Assembly (NCBI RefSeq): GCF_900547205.1
Contig: NZ_URFY01000037.1
Span: 1-44,156 of the forward strand
Direction: 5' to 3'
Origin: an uncultured Bacteroides sp.
GTDB taxonomy: Bacteria; Bacteroidota; Bacteroidia; Bacteroidales; Bacteroidaceae
DNA length: 44,156 nucleotides
Of this stretch, positions 1 through 8,226 are shown in pieces (position 1 is the first letter of the stretch; each line of letters begins with the position of its first letter). Position numbers and translations under genes: made by a program. The notes below the pieces were generated by a model that was not told the origin of the DNA, did not search any database, and saw only the letters and a program-made list of their open reading frames with translations.

Positions 1-98
1 CGGTTCTATTTTTTTCTTGTACTACTTGTATTGTTTATCAATATTTCAAAGAACTAATGTGGCTTCCGCCGCATTTGCTTTCTTTTCGAAAGCGGATG
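1..98 (-). other. Probable leader of an rRNA operon running off the left edge
   Basis: Read on the minus strand, this stretch follows two tandem promoters and contains TTCTTTGAAATATTGATAAA followed by an A-rich segment ending in GAACCG. This resembles the 16S rRNA leader of Bacteroides as I remember it, with a boxA-like element. No mature 16S sequence is present, so the gene itself would lie beyond base 1. A contig break at an rRNA operon is typical of short-read assembly. The identification rests on recall of leader sequences and on the promoter arrangement, so it is an inference. Short open frames crossing this region (54-254, 209-454) are considered spurious. Confidence 0.55.
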
Positions 99-131
99 CA
101 AAGATAAGGACTTTTTCAGATAACTTCCAAA
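99..131 (-). promoter_or_regulatory. Bacteroides-type promoter, proximal rrn-type promoter
   Basis: On the minus strand a TTTG -33 box (128-131) and a TATCTTTG -7 box (99-106) are separated by 21 bp. This fits the consensus recognised by the Bacteroides primary sigma factor. Transcription would run leftward off the contig. Confidence 0.75.
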
Positions 132-223
132 CTTTTTCGAAGTTTTTTTGTTTTTATTTTCTGAGGCCTTAGTCTCTAACAGAATGTCAATCATTAGGCT
201 CTGTCTCTCTAGCAAAGCGGGTG

Positions 224-255
224 CAAAAGTAGAGAACTTTTCAATAACATCCAAA
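224..255 (-). promoter_or_regulatory. Bacteroides-type promoter, distal rrn-type promoter
   Basis: On the minus strand TTTG (252-255) and TACTTTTG (224-231) are separated by 20 bp. It is the second of two tandem promoters about 125 bp apart. The sequences around both -7 boxes are similar (GCACCCGC versus GCATCCGC just downstream), as if duplicated. Confidence 0.75.
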
Positions 256-410
256 TATATTTGGCTATTTTTCTAATGTTTTTTAGTTCCTTTTTCGTAA
301 TGTGCTGATTGATAATGATATTAAAAAGAATAATCGGATTATAAAAATTACTCAATCCGATTATTCTAACTAAAACGAACTTGATATATAGAAATACGAT
401 GAGTGCAATT

Positions 411-601
411 ATGCAAAATATGCACTTTATGCAGGGCCACTTCCCCCCACACACACGCGTGTATATACACTAAGGTAGTATCATACTAAATAATAGAAAA
501 ATAGATGAATATAGAGTATAGCACACTTGTATTGTACCTTAGTGTATATACACGCGTGTGTGTGGGGGGAAGTGGCCCTGCTAAAAGTGTATATTTTGCA
601 T
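411..601. repeat. Large inverted repeat, 67-bp arms around a 57-bp centre
   Basis: The inner 47 bp of the arms (431-477 and 535-581) are perfect reverse complements. The outer 20 bp (411-430 and 582-601) match at 17 of 20 positions. The arms carry a C6 run, a CA/TG alternating tract, the palindromes ACACGCGTGT and GTGTATATACAC, and end in TAAGGTA at the centre. The 57-bp centre contains no Bacteroides promoter motif on either strand. It lies between the end of the clostripain gene (649) and the leftward rrn-type promoters. It could act as a strong terminator or insulator for the clostripain transcript, or be a mobile palindromic element. Function unknown. Confidence 0.9.
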
Positions 602-648
602 TTTTATAGCACAACGCTTTAGAGGTCGTAAAGCATAGCTTTAGATGA

Positions 649-1878
649 TCACCATCCGGTTTCATTCCATCCGGCAGCAGAGTACCATCCTAAAGTACGA
701 TAGAAAGTGTTCATGTTTGAATTCGCTGGACCATTAGGTATATATGTAGCTAGTCCTTCAGAATCTTTCATCGAAAACATATTTACTTGCATCGAATAAT
801 TCTTAGGTGTTGTTTTCCAATAAACAACCGCCTCATCAAAAGCTTGGTGCCACAATTTATAATCACTATTATTTGATCCTCCCGTTATGTATTGAACAAA
901 ATTGTCAAAATCATAGTTTGCTTTATCTATAAAATCATAAAGCATTATATCTTTTACTTTTATATAATCTTGATTTTGGACCCATTTCTGTTCTTGAATA
1001 TATTTTGGAAGAATCAATTTTGTAACCATAGCTAATTCATCCAGTGCACTGCTATTTATAACGGATGTGGCTACCCCTCCTGTCCAATCATTTCCTGTCA
1101 TAGCTTCTAGTCCTGTATAACGGGTTTCATAATAATTAAAATAAGCACTTGCAATATTTACAGCCACATCAGTTTCTGTAAACATCTCTGGCACAACTGT
1201 TTTATAAGGCGCCCCAGGACCTGGTATTTCTGTAGGCGAACCTATAAAATATTCTGCACAATTACGTAATTCATAAGCCACCTCTACAGATTGCATTGAA
1301 CATGAATCAAATAAAATAAACTTTAACGGCCTAGGAAAAGAAGACTGCAAAACATCTCGAAAATCTGCTATATTCATTTGGGTCCTACGATAACATCCAA
1401 CCGAACGAGAATTTGCATTATTACTTGCAGGAGCCCATGAAGAACTATGTGATAAAAATACAAAGCCATAACTATCTGCAGGAAAATAATCCACAGTTTG
1501 AGCAATTACAGAAGACATTACATCTTTTTTTAAAGGATTCTGTTCTGCATAAGTAAAGAGAGTATCGGCCACTACCTTACCATTTTTATTCTTTAATGAA
1601 ATAAGATGTGGAACATCATCTACCATTTCACTATAAACAACTAAATTGCATTTTGAATAATCAACTTCTCGCATCCCCTCTTTCATATCACTAATATTGA
1701 TTTTAAAAAGATCGGATAATTCATTACTAACTCCACCATCTCCTACGATATACACCAATACAGTGCGTCCTACTTGTTCGCGTGGTTCAGGTTTGACAGG
1801 ACCTTCTTCTTCATTCTGACAAGCCACGAAGGCAACCAACACACACACTAGAAGAGATAATATCTTGATATTTTTCAT
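649..1878 (-). CDS. Clostripain-family (C11) cysteine peptidase, lipoprotein
   Basis: This 409-aa protein belongs to peptidase family C11, whose members cleave after basic residues and often self-activate. The N-terminus is a lipoprotein signal with a lipobox ending at Cys20 (AFVAC), followed by an acidic, proline-containing linker, so a surface or periplasmic lipoprotein is expected. The catalytic dyad is visible as His144 in FLSHSSSWAP and Cys193 in ILFDSCSM. The His is followed by SSSW rather than the commoner GxGW. Length fits Bacteroides members. It appears monocistronic: a terminator for the next upstream gene lies at 1919-1940, and its own 3' end faces the inverted repeat at 411-601. 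The physiological substrate is not evident. Confidence 0.88.
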   Translation of the reverse strand: MKNIKILSLLVCVLVAFVACQNEEEGPVKPEPREQVGRTVLVYIVGDGGVSNELSDLFKINISDMKEGMREVDYSKCNLVVYSEMVDDVPHLISLKNKNGKVVADTLFTYAEQNPLKKDVMSSVIAQTVDYFPADSYGFVFLSHSSSWAPASNNANSRSVGCYRRTQMNIADFRDVLQSSFPRPLKFILFDSCSMQSVEVAYELRNCAEYFIGSPTEIPGPGAPYKTVVPEMFTETDVAVNIASAYFNYYETRYTGLEAMTGNDWTGGVATSVINSSALDELAMVTKLILPKYIQEQKWVQNQDYIKVKDIMLYDFIDKANYDFDNFVQYITGGSNNSDYKLWHQAFDEAVVYWKTTPKNYSMQVNMFSMKDSEGLATYIPNGPANSNMNTFYRTLGWYSAAGWNETGW

Positions 1879-1918
1879 AATAGTACAACTTTATAAACGA
1901 TACAAATAGAAAAAAATA

Positions 1919-1940
1919 AAAGATGCACCGCTGCATCTCT
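1919..1940 (-). terminator. Rho-independent terminator of the 1968-2372 gene
   Basis: AGATGCA (1921-1927) and TGCATCT (1932-1938) form a hairpin with a 4-nt loop. On the minus strand it is followed by a long T-rich tract. It separates the small secreted-protein gene from the clostripain gene. Confidence 0.7.
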
Positions 1941-1967
1941 TATCTATATTAACAATTCAAATCAATA

Positions 1968-2372
1968 TTAATACTCTTCAGGCTTCGTAAACCGGAACTG
2001 ACCTACATCAATCCTTGATACTACTACGCCTTGACCTTTCTTATACTTATTCAGTATTTTCGTTGCTTCTTTCTCCAGCTTCTTCCTGTTTTCAGAGAAA
2101 TAAATCATACAAGTACTATTCTCTTGAATCCCATTATCTTGCAGGTAATTTTTCAGCTGATAACTATACAATTCGCGTTGAGCAAGAAAACCTTCTTTAG
2201 ACACCTTAGCACTATCCAGCACCTGAATCTCAGTGAAATAAACCACCGAATCGGTGAACGAAGCAGAGAGTCCAAAAGCATAAACGGTTTTTGACGGGTC
2301 TTTTTTGAAAGAAAAAGCCGAGCACATTGTGAACACAAGTGCAATTGCAAATAGTATTTTTACGTATTTCAT
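1968..2372 (-). CDS. Small secreted protein of unknown function
   Basis: A 134-aa protein starting MKYVKILFAIALVF, with a clear Sec signal peptide ending around CSAFS. The mature part is charged, with no recognised catalytic motif. The C-terminal half (FSENRKKLEKEATKILNKYK, then a short strand-rich end) looks like a small alpha/beta domain. An upstream in-frame start at 2405 adds 11 residues but would lie upstream of the transcription start implied by a TACCTTTG -7 box at 2394-2401, so 2372 is preferred. The gene has its own terminator and sits between clostripain and an L,D-transpeptidase-like gene. I do not recognise the family. Confidence 0.7.
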   Translation of the reverse strand: MKYVKILFAIALVFTMCSAFSFKKDPSKTVYAFGLSASFTDSVVYFTEIQVLDSAKVSKEGFLAQRELYSYQLKNYLQDNGIQENSTCMIYFSENRKKLEKEATKILNKYKKGQGVVVSRIDVGQFRFTKPEEY

Positions 2373-2393
2373 ATCATATAATTTTAATTGTGG

Positions 2394-2401
2394 CAAAGGT
2401 A
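2394..2401 (-). promoter_or_regulatory. -7 box of the 1968-2372 gene
   Basis: TACCTTTG on the minus strand, 21 bp upstream of the chosen start codon. No convincing TTTG -33 box at the right distance. It supports the shorter start. Confidence 0.45.
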
Positions 2402-2449
2402 GCAAAAAAGAGGAGAACTCCTCATTTTCTTATTAAGAAATAGCACATC

Positions 2450-3073
2450 TTAGTCATAGATCCATAGCAGGACAGGCTTCTTTTCGTTTTTAAGCAATGC
2501 ATCCACTTTCTTCATCACTTCATCAGATATCACAGGGCAACCCTGACTAATGCCTAGCGGAAGATGTAAGGGATAAACTTCTGATTCGGGCATAGGAGTA
2601 TAAGAATGTAGAACGACAATACGTTTGAAGGCATTGTCATTGGTCGTCTCCAAACCATGCAATTTATAATGCACATTGATTCCCCATTTACTGTATGAAC
2701 GCACTCCCGTCTTATATTTCCCCAGAGAAGAGCAGTAGCTGCCTTCCACATTGCTAAACACTGGTTTAGAAACCGTACTATTCTTCCCATACCCATGCGC
2801 GCAAAGACTGGCATATTTGATGGAATCTCCTTGGAAGTCCCAAACAAAGAACCGCTTCTTACCAGAATGCACACTGAAATCTACCAAGAAGCAATAGTTC
2901 GTACTGAAGCCATTTTTATCGCAATATGCTTTCCCGGCTCTGGCTTTTTCATGTAGGCGCTGTTCGGTTTCTGATGAAACAGACACAGAACCGGAAGTTG
3001 CACATCTCCCGTATGCCAACACTCCTACTCCCACACCAATCAAGATAAACGTTATCAGTATATACTTTTTCAT
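2450..3073 (-). CDS. L,D-transpeptidase-like (YkuD_2) murein enzyme
   Basis: A 207-aa protein of the YkuD_2 type (murein L,D-transpeptidase catalytic domain family). L,D-transpeptidases form or cleave peptidoglycan peptide links through a Cys nucleophile. An N-terminal hydrophobic segment (residues 4-20) acts as a membrane anchor or signal; Cys24 may be a lipidation site but the context YGRC is weak. The catalytic signature is ISQGCPVIS with Cys179, and His156 (VVLHSYTP) is the expected partner. The segment ASLCAHGYGKNS (89-100) is also typical of this family. It is preceded on the minus strand by no gene closer than rpoD's terminator, so it appears to be its own unit. Confidence 0.8.
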   Translation of the reverse strand: MKKYILITFILIGVGVGVLAYGRCATSGSVSVSSETEQRLHEKARAGKAYCDKNGFSTNYCFLVDFSVHSGKKRFFVWDFQGDSIKYASLCAHGYGKNSTVSKPVFSNVEGSYCSSLGKYKTGVRSYSKWGINVHYKLHGLETTNDNAFKRIVVLHSYTPMPESEVYPLHLPLGISQGCPVISDEVMKKVDALLKNEKKPVLLWIYD

Positions 3074-3130
3074 AGGGCATTCAATGTGCTAAAAGACAGA
3101 AATTAGAAATACGAAATGAAAATAGAAAGC

Positions 3131-3173
3131 CGCATAAGTACATTCTTCATATATGAATAGTGCAACTTATGCG
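3131..3173 (-). terminator. Hairpin terminator downstream of rpoD
   Basis: Arms CGCATAAGT (3131-3139) and ACTTATGCG (3165-3173), with an inner palindrome TTCATATATGAA. On the minus strand it is followed by CTTTCTATTTTC. It lies 40 bp past the rpoD stop codon and upstream of the L,D-transpeptidase-like gene. Confidence 0.6.
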
Positions 3174-3214
3174 ACTTAAAATTCTTTTTTCTTTCAGAAA
3201 CTGATATTTCTTAC

Positions 3215-4075
3215 TTATCCCAAGTAAGACTTGAGCAATTTACTACGATTACTTTGTCTAAGTCTTCTAATTGCTTTTTCTTTAATCTGACGAACGCGCT
3301 CACGTGTGAGACCAAATTTATCGCCGATTTCTTCTAATGTCATTTCTTGTTGTCCGATACCGAAAAACATCTGTATGATTTCTTTTTCCCTATCGGTTAA
3401 CGTAGAAAGAGCTCTATCAATTTCCCTCGCAAGAGACTCATTAACCAGAGAGCGGTCCGCCATAGGCGAATCATCGTTTACCAACACATCGAGCAGGCTG
3501 TTGTCTTCTCCTTCCACAAAAGGCGCATCCACCGAAATATGACGGCCGGATACCTTTAGCGTATCAGAGATTTTATCAACAGGGATTTCCAATTCATCTG
3601 CCAGCTCTTCGGGAGACGGACGCCGCTCGTTTTCCTGCTCGAACTTAGAGAAGGCTTTGCTGATTTTATTCAGCGAACCTACTTGGTTCAACGGGAGACG
3701 AACAATACGCGACTGCTCTGCCAATGCTTGCAGAATAGACTGACGAATCCACCATACAGCGTAGCTAATAAACTTGAATCCACGTGTTTCATCAAACTTT
3801 TCGGCAGCCTTAATCAGTCCTAAATTGCCTTCATTAATCAAGTCAGGCAAACTTAAACCTTGGTTCTGGTACTGTTTGGCCACAGATACGACGAAACGAA
3901 GATTGGCACGTGTCAGTTTTTCTAATGCCACACGGTCACCCTTACGAATGCGTTGAGCGAGTTCCACTTCTTCCTCGACAGTAATCAGGTCTTCACGGCC
4001 GATTTCCTGCAAATACTTATCAAGAGAAGCGCTCTCTCTGTTAGTGATACTTTTGGTAATCTTTAGTTGTCTCAT
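3215..4075 (-). CDS. rpoD: Primary RNA polymerase sigma factor RpoD
   Basis: The 286-aa sigma-70 protein has region 1.2 (ASLDKYLQEIGREDLITVEE), region 2 with ANLRFVVSVAKQYQNQGL and the DLINEGNLGLIKAAEKFD core-binding motif, the -10 reading helix around FISYAVWWIRQSI, region 3, and region 4 with the helix-turn-helix TLEEIGDKFGLTRERVRQIK near the C-terminus. It lacks region 1.1 and the large non-conserved insert of proteobacterial RpoD, as is normal for Bacteroidetes, whose housekeeping sigma factor reads TTTG / TAnnTTTG promoters. That is the motif repeatedly found in this window. It has a TAACTTTG -7 box at 4099-4106 and its own terminator, so it is likely monocistronic. Confidence 0.96.
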   Translation of the reverse strand: MRQLKITKSITNRESASLDKYLQEIGREDLITVEEEVELAQRIRKGDRVALEKLTRANLRFVVSVAKQYQNQGLSLPDLINEGNLGLIKAAEKFDETRGFKFISYAVWWIRQSILQALAEQSRIVRLPLNQVGSLNKISKAFSKFEQENERRPSPEELADELEIPVDKISDTLKVSGRHISVDAPFVEGEDNSLLDVLVNDDSPMADRSLVNESLAREIDRALSTLTDREKEIIQMFFGIGQQEMTLEEIGDKFGLTRERVRQIKEKAIRRLRQSNRSKLLKSYLG

Positions 4076-4098
4076 TCTTTAAAAACAGATTTGGAGTG

Positions 4099-4106
4099 CA
4101 AAGTTA
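4099..4106 (-). promoter_or_regulatory. -7 box of rpoD
   Basis: TAACTTTG on the minus strand, 23 bp upstream of the rpoD start codon. No TTTG is found at 19-21 bp spacing, so the -33 element is weak. Confidence 0.5.
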
Positions 4107-4172
4107 CGACAAATAATTTGTTAATATACAGATTTAAGTAACTTTTACACTATATTTTCTACTAATAAAAAC

Positions 4173-4212
4173 AAAAAGGGATATCGACTAGTTGATTGTC
4201 GATTCCCTTTTT
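4173..4212 (-). terminator. Terminator of htrA
   Basis: AAAAAGGGATATCGAC (4173-4188) pairs with GTCGATTCCCTTTTT (4198-4212) with one bulged base. On the minus strand it is followed by a T-rich stretch. It closes the htrA transcript just before the rpoD promoter region. Confidence 0.8.
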
Positions 4213-4258
4213 CTAAATCATTAGCTAATCCTGCAATCTTCTTACCTTATTTTAGACA

Positions 4259-5803
4259 TTATTCCTGTGTCAAATCTACAGCGAAATATCCTCGTTTACC
4301 TGATGGGAATACACCCGTGAGGAACAACACCTGATTCGGAGATTTAACGGCGGCTTTCATTACTTCTTCCAAATCGCTCACCTTGCGCATCGGCTGGTCG
4401 TTAGCTTTCAGGATAATGAAGCCTTTGCGTACTCCTGCATCTGCCATCTTACCGGAAGAAACTCCAGTGACTTGCAGGCCGTATCCCAGATTCAATTGCC
4501 TCTTCAGATCATCCGGCAACTCTTTGAAAGCAGCTCCCAGAATCTCCATACCTGCATCCTTCACAATCTTGGTAGTACCTTGTTCGTTCTTCAACGTTAC
4601 TTCAACGGTCTTTTCTTTCTTGTCACGAATCAGTTTCACTTTCACCTTATCGCCCGGACGGTGTTTAGCAATAGCTTCTTGCAAGTCAGCCATATTAGAC
4701 ACTTTCTTGTTGTCCAGACCAATAATTACGTCGTCCACTTTTATATCCGCTCCGGCTGCAGAACCGTTTTCTTCAATACTTGAAATCCATACACCTTCTA
4801 CTACTCCTAGTTCTTTGGCTTTATCTGCCAGAGTAGTACCTGACTTATCAATCGGTTGACGGTCGTCCATCAAACTACTGCCGATAGATCCACCGCGAAT
4901 ACCGAGCAATGCACGTTGTACTGTTCCATATTGTTTCAAATCTGCAATTACTTTAGTCATAATGCTTGTAGGAATGGCAAAACCATATCCCGCATAGGCA
5001 CCCGTTGGAGAGGAAAGCACAGAGTTGATACCTACCAACTCGCCTTTAGCATTCACCAGCGCACCACCACTATTACCTTGGTTGATAGCAGCATCAGTCT
5101 GTATGAAGGATTCTATACCATTATTATATACTCCCAAAGAACGAGCTTTAGCACTTACTATACCGGCAGTGACCGTAGAATTGAGGTTGAACGGATTACC
5201 TACTGCCAATACCCATTCCCCAACTTTCAAAGCATCTGAGTCACCTACCGGAACAGTCGGGAAATCATCACCTTCGATTTTCACCAAAGCAAGGTCGGTA
5301 CTTGGGTCAGTACCAATCACACGTCCTTTAAATTCACGGTTATCGTTCAACTTCACACTGATTTCATCTGCACCTTCTATCACGTGATTGTTCGTTACGA
5401 TATACCCGTCCTTAGAAATAATTACTCCCGAACCAAATCCGACGCGCGGTTGAGTTTGTATCTGACGCTGCTGTCTGCCACCTCCACCAAATATATCTCC
5501 AAATATCTCTGCAAACGGATCACGTACATCTACAGTTTTTGTCTTTGATTCCTGTGTAGATCTTATATGTACGACAGCGTGCAGTGAATTTTCCGCAGCT
5601 TGGGTCAAATCAACAGGTTGCGCGTTCACCGCGTCAAAAGCAGCCAATTTCACATTGGGGTTCTGCTGGAACATCTCGTTAAAAGATATTTCCTGGGCAG
5701 CTTCGTTAGATTGCAACAATTTATAAGTTGTCAATCCTGCAACTCCTGAGCTAAGAAGTACAATTGCTCCTACTCCCAGAATGTTCTTTGTTGTCTGTTT
5801 CAT
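4259..5803 (-). CDS. htrA: HtrA/DegP-family periplasmic serine protease
   Basis: The 514-aa protein is a trypsin-like protease-chaperone of family S1C that degrades or refolds damaged envelope proteins. An N-terminal hydrophobic segment (residues 8-25) exports or anchors it. The catalytic triad is His140 (VTNNHVIEG), Asp170 (DPSTDLALVKI) and Ser245 (NQGNSGGALV). A flexible glycine/glutamine-rich loop at about 100-118 (the LA-loop position) precedes the protease core. Two PDZ domains follow, around 295-400 and 420-505. Length and two PDZ domains match DegP/DegQ rather than DegS. It is followed by a good terminator and lies alone between rpoD and the dipeptide epimerase. The 219-bp upstream region shows no clear -33/-7 pair near the start. 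Confidence 0.94.
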   Translation of the reverse strand: MKQTTKNILGVGAIVLLSSGVAGLTTYKLLQSNEAAQEISFNEMFQQNPNVKLAAFDAVNAQPVDLTQAAENSLHAVVHIRSTQESKTKTVDVRDPFAEIFGDIFGGGGRQQRQIQTQPRVGFGSGVIISKDGYIVTNNHVIEGADEISVKLNDNREFKGRVIGTDPSTDLALVKIEGDDFPTVPVGDSDALKVGEWVLAVGNPFNLNSTVTAGIVSAKARSLGVYNNGIESFIQTDAAINQGNSGGALVNAKGELVGINSVLSSPTGAYAGYGFAIPTSIMTKVIADLKQYGTVQRALLGIRGGSIGSSLMDDRQPIDKSGTTLADKAKELGVVEGVWISSIEENGSAAGADIKVDDVIIGLDNKKVSNMADLQEAIAKHRPGDKVKVKLIRDKKEKTVEVTLKNEQGTTKIVKDAGMEILGAAFKELPDDLKRQLNLGYGLQVTGVSSGKMADAGVRKGFIILKANDQPMRKVSDLEEVMKAAVKSPNQVLFLTGVFPSGKRGYFAVDLTQE

Positions 5804-6022
5804 GATTTATAATTCTTTAAAATGTTAATATTCGACATTGTTTTAACTTTTACGACGTTAAAATAATAACAAATTCTGTTCACTTATTCTACATGTCACA
5901 CTTTTTTGTTCTCTTTTAACAGAGAATATTTCAAGCTTAACAGCGGTTAACGGCAACAACTGACAAATTTACATTCGTTGTATGTCAGCTGTCATTAACA
6001 CTCTGACATTCATTCAGTAAGA

Positions 6023-7180
6023 TTAGATTTTGATGACGCCGATGCCCGGTAAGTCTTTCAAGGTAATTTTTCCTTTCACTACGTCTACTCCTTTAAAGCG
6101 GTCGTTGGAGATAAGCAGGTTGCCGTCAAGGTCGGCAAAATCAACCAAGGGGGAGAATTGCGCAGCAGCAGATATAGCGCAAGAAGTCTCTGTCATGCAA
6201 CCCACCATCACACGCATACCGAGCGCATGGGCGAGCGTCACCATCTTCCACGCTTCGCGCATACCGGTGCACTTCATCAATTTGATATTGATTCCCGTAA
6301 AAGCACCTTTCAGTCCTGCCACATCTGTCAGTCGCTGCAAAGACTCGTCGGCAAATATAGGCAACGGACTCTGTTGTGTTATCCATGCAATGTCATCCAA
6401 CTGCCCTTTTGGCATAGGCTGCTCTATCATCACAATCCCTTTTTCTTTGAGCCAATGAATCATATCGAGCGCATACTGACGGTCTTTCCAGCCTTGGTTA
6501 GCGTCAATCGCTATCGGAAGATTGGTCACCGAGCGAATGGTTTCAATCATCTCTTTATCATTGTCACGTCCCAGTTTCACCTTTAAGATATTGAATTGGT
6601 CTGCACATTCTTTGGTTTTTGCACGTACTACATCGGGAGTATCGATACCAATGGTAAAGGTGGTGGAAGGTGACTTCTCCTTATTTAATCCCCAGATTTT
6701 ATACCACGGAGCTCCCAACAGTTTTCCTACCAAGTCGTGAAGAGCTATATCGACGGCTGCCTTTGCTGCCGTATCCCGTGGCGACAAGCTGTCAACGTAT
6801 GCCAAAATGTCCTCCAGTTGAAAAGGGTCATTAAACTGTTCCAGATTTACTTTCTTTAGGAAGTTCATCACCGATTCTACCGTTTCTCCCAAATAGGGAG
6901 GCATAGAGGCTTCGCCATATCCGGTTACTCCTTCGTATTCTATTTCGACTTGTACGTCAGGCGTGGTGGTGCGTGAGTAGGTTGCTACGGTAAACACGTG
7001 CCTCAACTTCAATTCATAAGGGAAAAAGGTCATTTTCATTTTTCCTGCCAAGCCGAGTTTATTTATATGAAAGGTGGAAAGGGATGGCTCGCCGGCAAAT
7101 GCCTTGCGGGCAACCAATCCGGAACCTAAAGCTGCAAAGGCTGCTGTTCTCAGAAAATCTCTTCTGTTTTGCATAATCAA
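6023..7180 (-). CDS. Dipeptide epimerase (enolase superfamily, AEE type), exported
   Basis: A 385-aa member of the mandelate racemase/enolase superfamily, L-Ala-D/L-Glu epimerase group, which epimerises dipeptides released from peptidoglycan. Catalytic features are present: the KxK pair Lys200/Lys202 (ILKVKLG), metal ligands Asp226 (AIDANQ), Glu253 (MIEQP) and Asp278 (FADES), and the opposite Lys300 (NIKLMK). The N-terminus has a twin-arginine-like signal (NRRDFLRTAAF, then a hydrophobic run ending ARKAFA), unlike the cytoplasmic E. coli enzyme, so a periplasmic location is inferred. It lies 9 bp downstream of an NlpC/P60 endopeptidase and is surely co-transcribed; the pair would cut and then epimerise murein peptides. 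The start could be Met1 or Met3. Confidence 0.9.
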   Translation of the reverse strand: MIMQNRRDFLRTAAFAALGSGLVARKAFAGEPSLSTFHINKLGLAGKMKMTFFPYELKLRHVFTVATYSRTTTPDVQVEIEYEGVTGYGEASMPPYLGETVESVMNFLKKVNLEQFNDPFQLEDILAYVDSLSPRDTAAKAAVDIALHDLVGKLLGAPWYKIWGLNKEKSPSTTFTIGIDTPDVVRAKTKECADQFNILKVKLGRDNDKEMIETIRSVTNLPIAIDANQGWKDRQYALDMIHWLKEKGIVMIEQPMPKGQLDDIAWITQQSPLPIFADESLQRLTDVAGLKGAFTGINIKLMKCTGMREAWKMVTLAHALGMRVMVGCMTETSCAISAAAQFSPLVDFADLDGNLLISNDRFKGVDVVKGKITLKDLPGIGVIKI

Positions 7181-7189
7181 ACTTAGTAT

Positions 7190-8170
7190 TTAATTATAAT
7201 AAGGATTGCGGTCCGTCGTATTCATTCCATTCTCCTTATTTATATAAGGTAGGAAGCGAACAGCAAAGAGCAAACGTCCTGTGTTAAATTCATCATAGTT
7301 CTTATCCGAAGGATTGAAACTGCTGATATGTACATCTCCCAAAGCATGGATAAACTGTTGATTTCCCAGATAAATGCCTACGTGAGAAATGCCTTCTTTT
7401 CTTTCGTTTGTTGCTTTCCGACCGAAAAAAACCAAATCTCCCCTTTGCACATTCGCGAAATCTGGAGCTACCTTGATGCGCTCACCCACATATGCCTGTT
7501 GCGAAGCATCACGAGGGATAATAATATCGTGCATGAAGAGAACTGTCCGTACCAAGCCGCTACAATCTACGCCTTTGGAAGAAGTTCCTGCCCACAGATA
7601 CGGGATACCTATCATCGTATAAGCCGTTTCGATGATACTTTCTACATCCTGTTTCAGCGAAGCTCTCCATTTGTTTTCGGGCTTCGAGATGGATTTGGGG
7701 ATATAAGCCTGTCGACCGTCGGGATAAGCAACCTTATAAAAATACCCTTTGCTTCCCTCCCACTTCAGTCGATTCCCCGAAACGACATCGGATACTGTTT
7801 GTGAATCCGCATTCGGCTTCTCATACGTAAATCCATAATGAGCAGTAACCACAATCTTTTCGGCACGGTTCCATTCATCATACTTCTCCTTCGACATGGG
7901 GGTGATTACCATTCGGTGCACCCATCCGGTGTAATCGTCAGGTGTCTGAATCTCGTACCAACCGGTATATTGCAATACCTTGACCGGCATTCCCAACAAT
8001 GCCTGCGTACTCATTCCTGAGGTGAACTTACCTTCATCGCGCAAGTTGCAAACTGAAATATGAACCACTCCATAAGTAGAATCGGCAGGCATGGGGCGTA
8101 TATCCTGCGCATTCAGGCTGGCTGCTGCCAGTAGCAGAAAACAGTAGATAAATAGGATAACTTTCTTCAT
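7190..8170 (-). CDS. NlpC/P60 endopeptidase with SH3 domains
   Basis: A 326-aa secreted cysteine peptidase that cuts between D-glutamate and the diamino acid of murein peptides in related enzymes. It has a Sec signal peptide (residues 1-21, ending LNAQ), two SH3-like bacterial domains (about 32-90 and 105-165), and a C-terminal NlpC/P60 domain. The catalytic residues are Cys203 (GVDCSGLV), His263 (ISHVGIYLG) and His275 (FIHALG). It is the first gene of a two-gene unit with the dipeptide epimerase. Its promoter (8192-8223) is back-to-back with the rnpB promoter. It resembles Bacteroides enzymes annotated as dipeptidyl-peptidase VI. Confidence 0.92.
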   Translation of the reverse strand: MKKVILFIYCFLLLAAASLNAQDIRPMPADSTYGVVHISVCNLRDEGKFTSGMSTQALLGMPVKVLQYTGWYEIQTPDDYTGWVHRMVITPMSKEKYDEWNRAEKIVVTAHYGFTYEKPNADSQTVSDVVSGNRLKWEGSKGYFYKVAYPDGRQAYIPKSISKPENKWRASLKQDVESIIETAYTMIGIPYLWAGTSSKGVDCSGLVRTVLFMHDIIIPRDASQQAYVGERIKVAPDFANVQRGDLVFFGRKATNERKEGISHVGIYLGNQQFIHALGDVHISSFNPSDKNYDEFNTGRLLFAVRFLPYINKENGMNTTDRNPYYN

Positions 8171-8191
8171 CGAGTCGTATTTTTAGGATAG

Positions 8192-8223
8192 CAAAGGTAG
8201 AAATTATTTCTATTTTTGACACA
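8192..8223 (-). promoter_or_regulatory. Promoter of the NlpC/P60 - epimerase operon
   Basis: On the minus strand TGTG (8220-8223, one mismatch to TTTG), a 20-bp spacer, and TACCTTTG (8192-8199), 21 bp upstream of the start codon. Confidence 0.6.
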
Positions 8224-8226
8224 TTG

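Noticed and set aside
54..454. Two short overlapping minus-strand open frames (54-254 and 209-454)
   Set aside because: They run across the two promoters and into an inverted-repeat arm and show low-complexity, unnatural protein sequence.
478..534. Invertible promoter between the inverted-repeat arms, as in Bacteroides capsule switches
   Set aside because: The 57-bp centre has no TTTG/TAnnTTTG pair on either strand, no invertase gene is nearby, and the arms are much longer than those of known promoter switches. Kept only as one possibility for checking.
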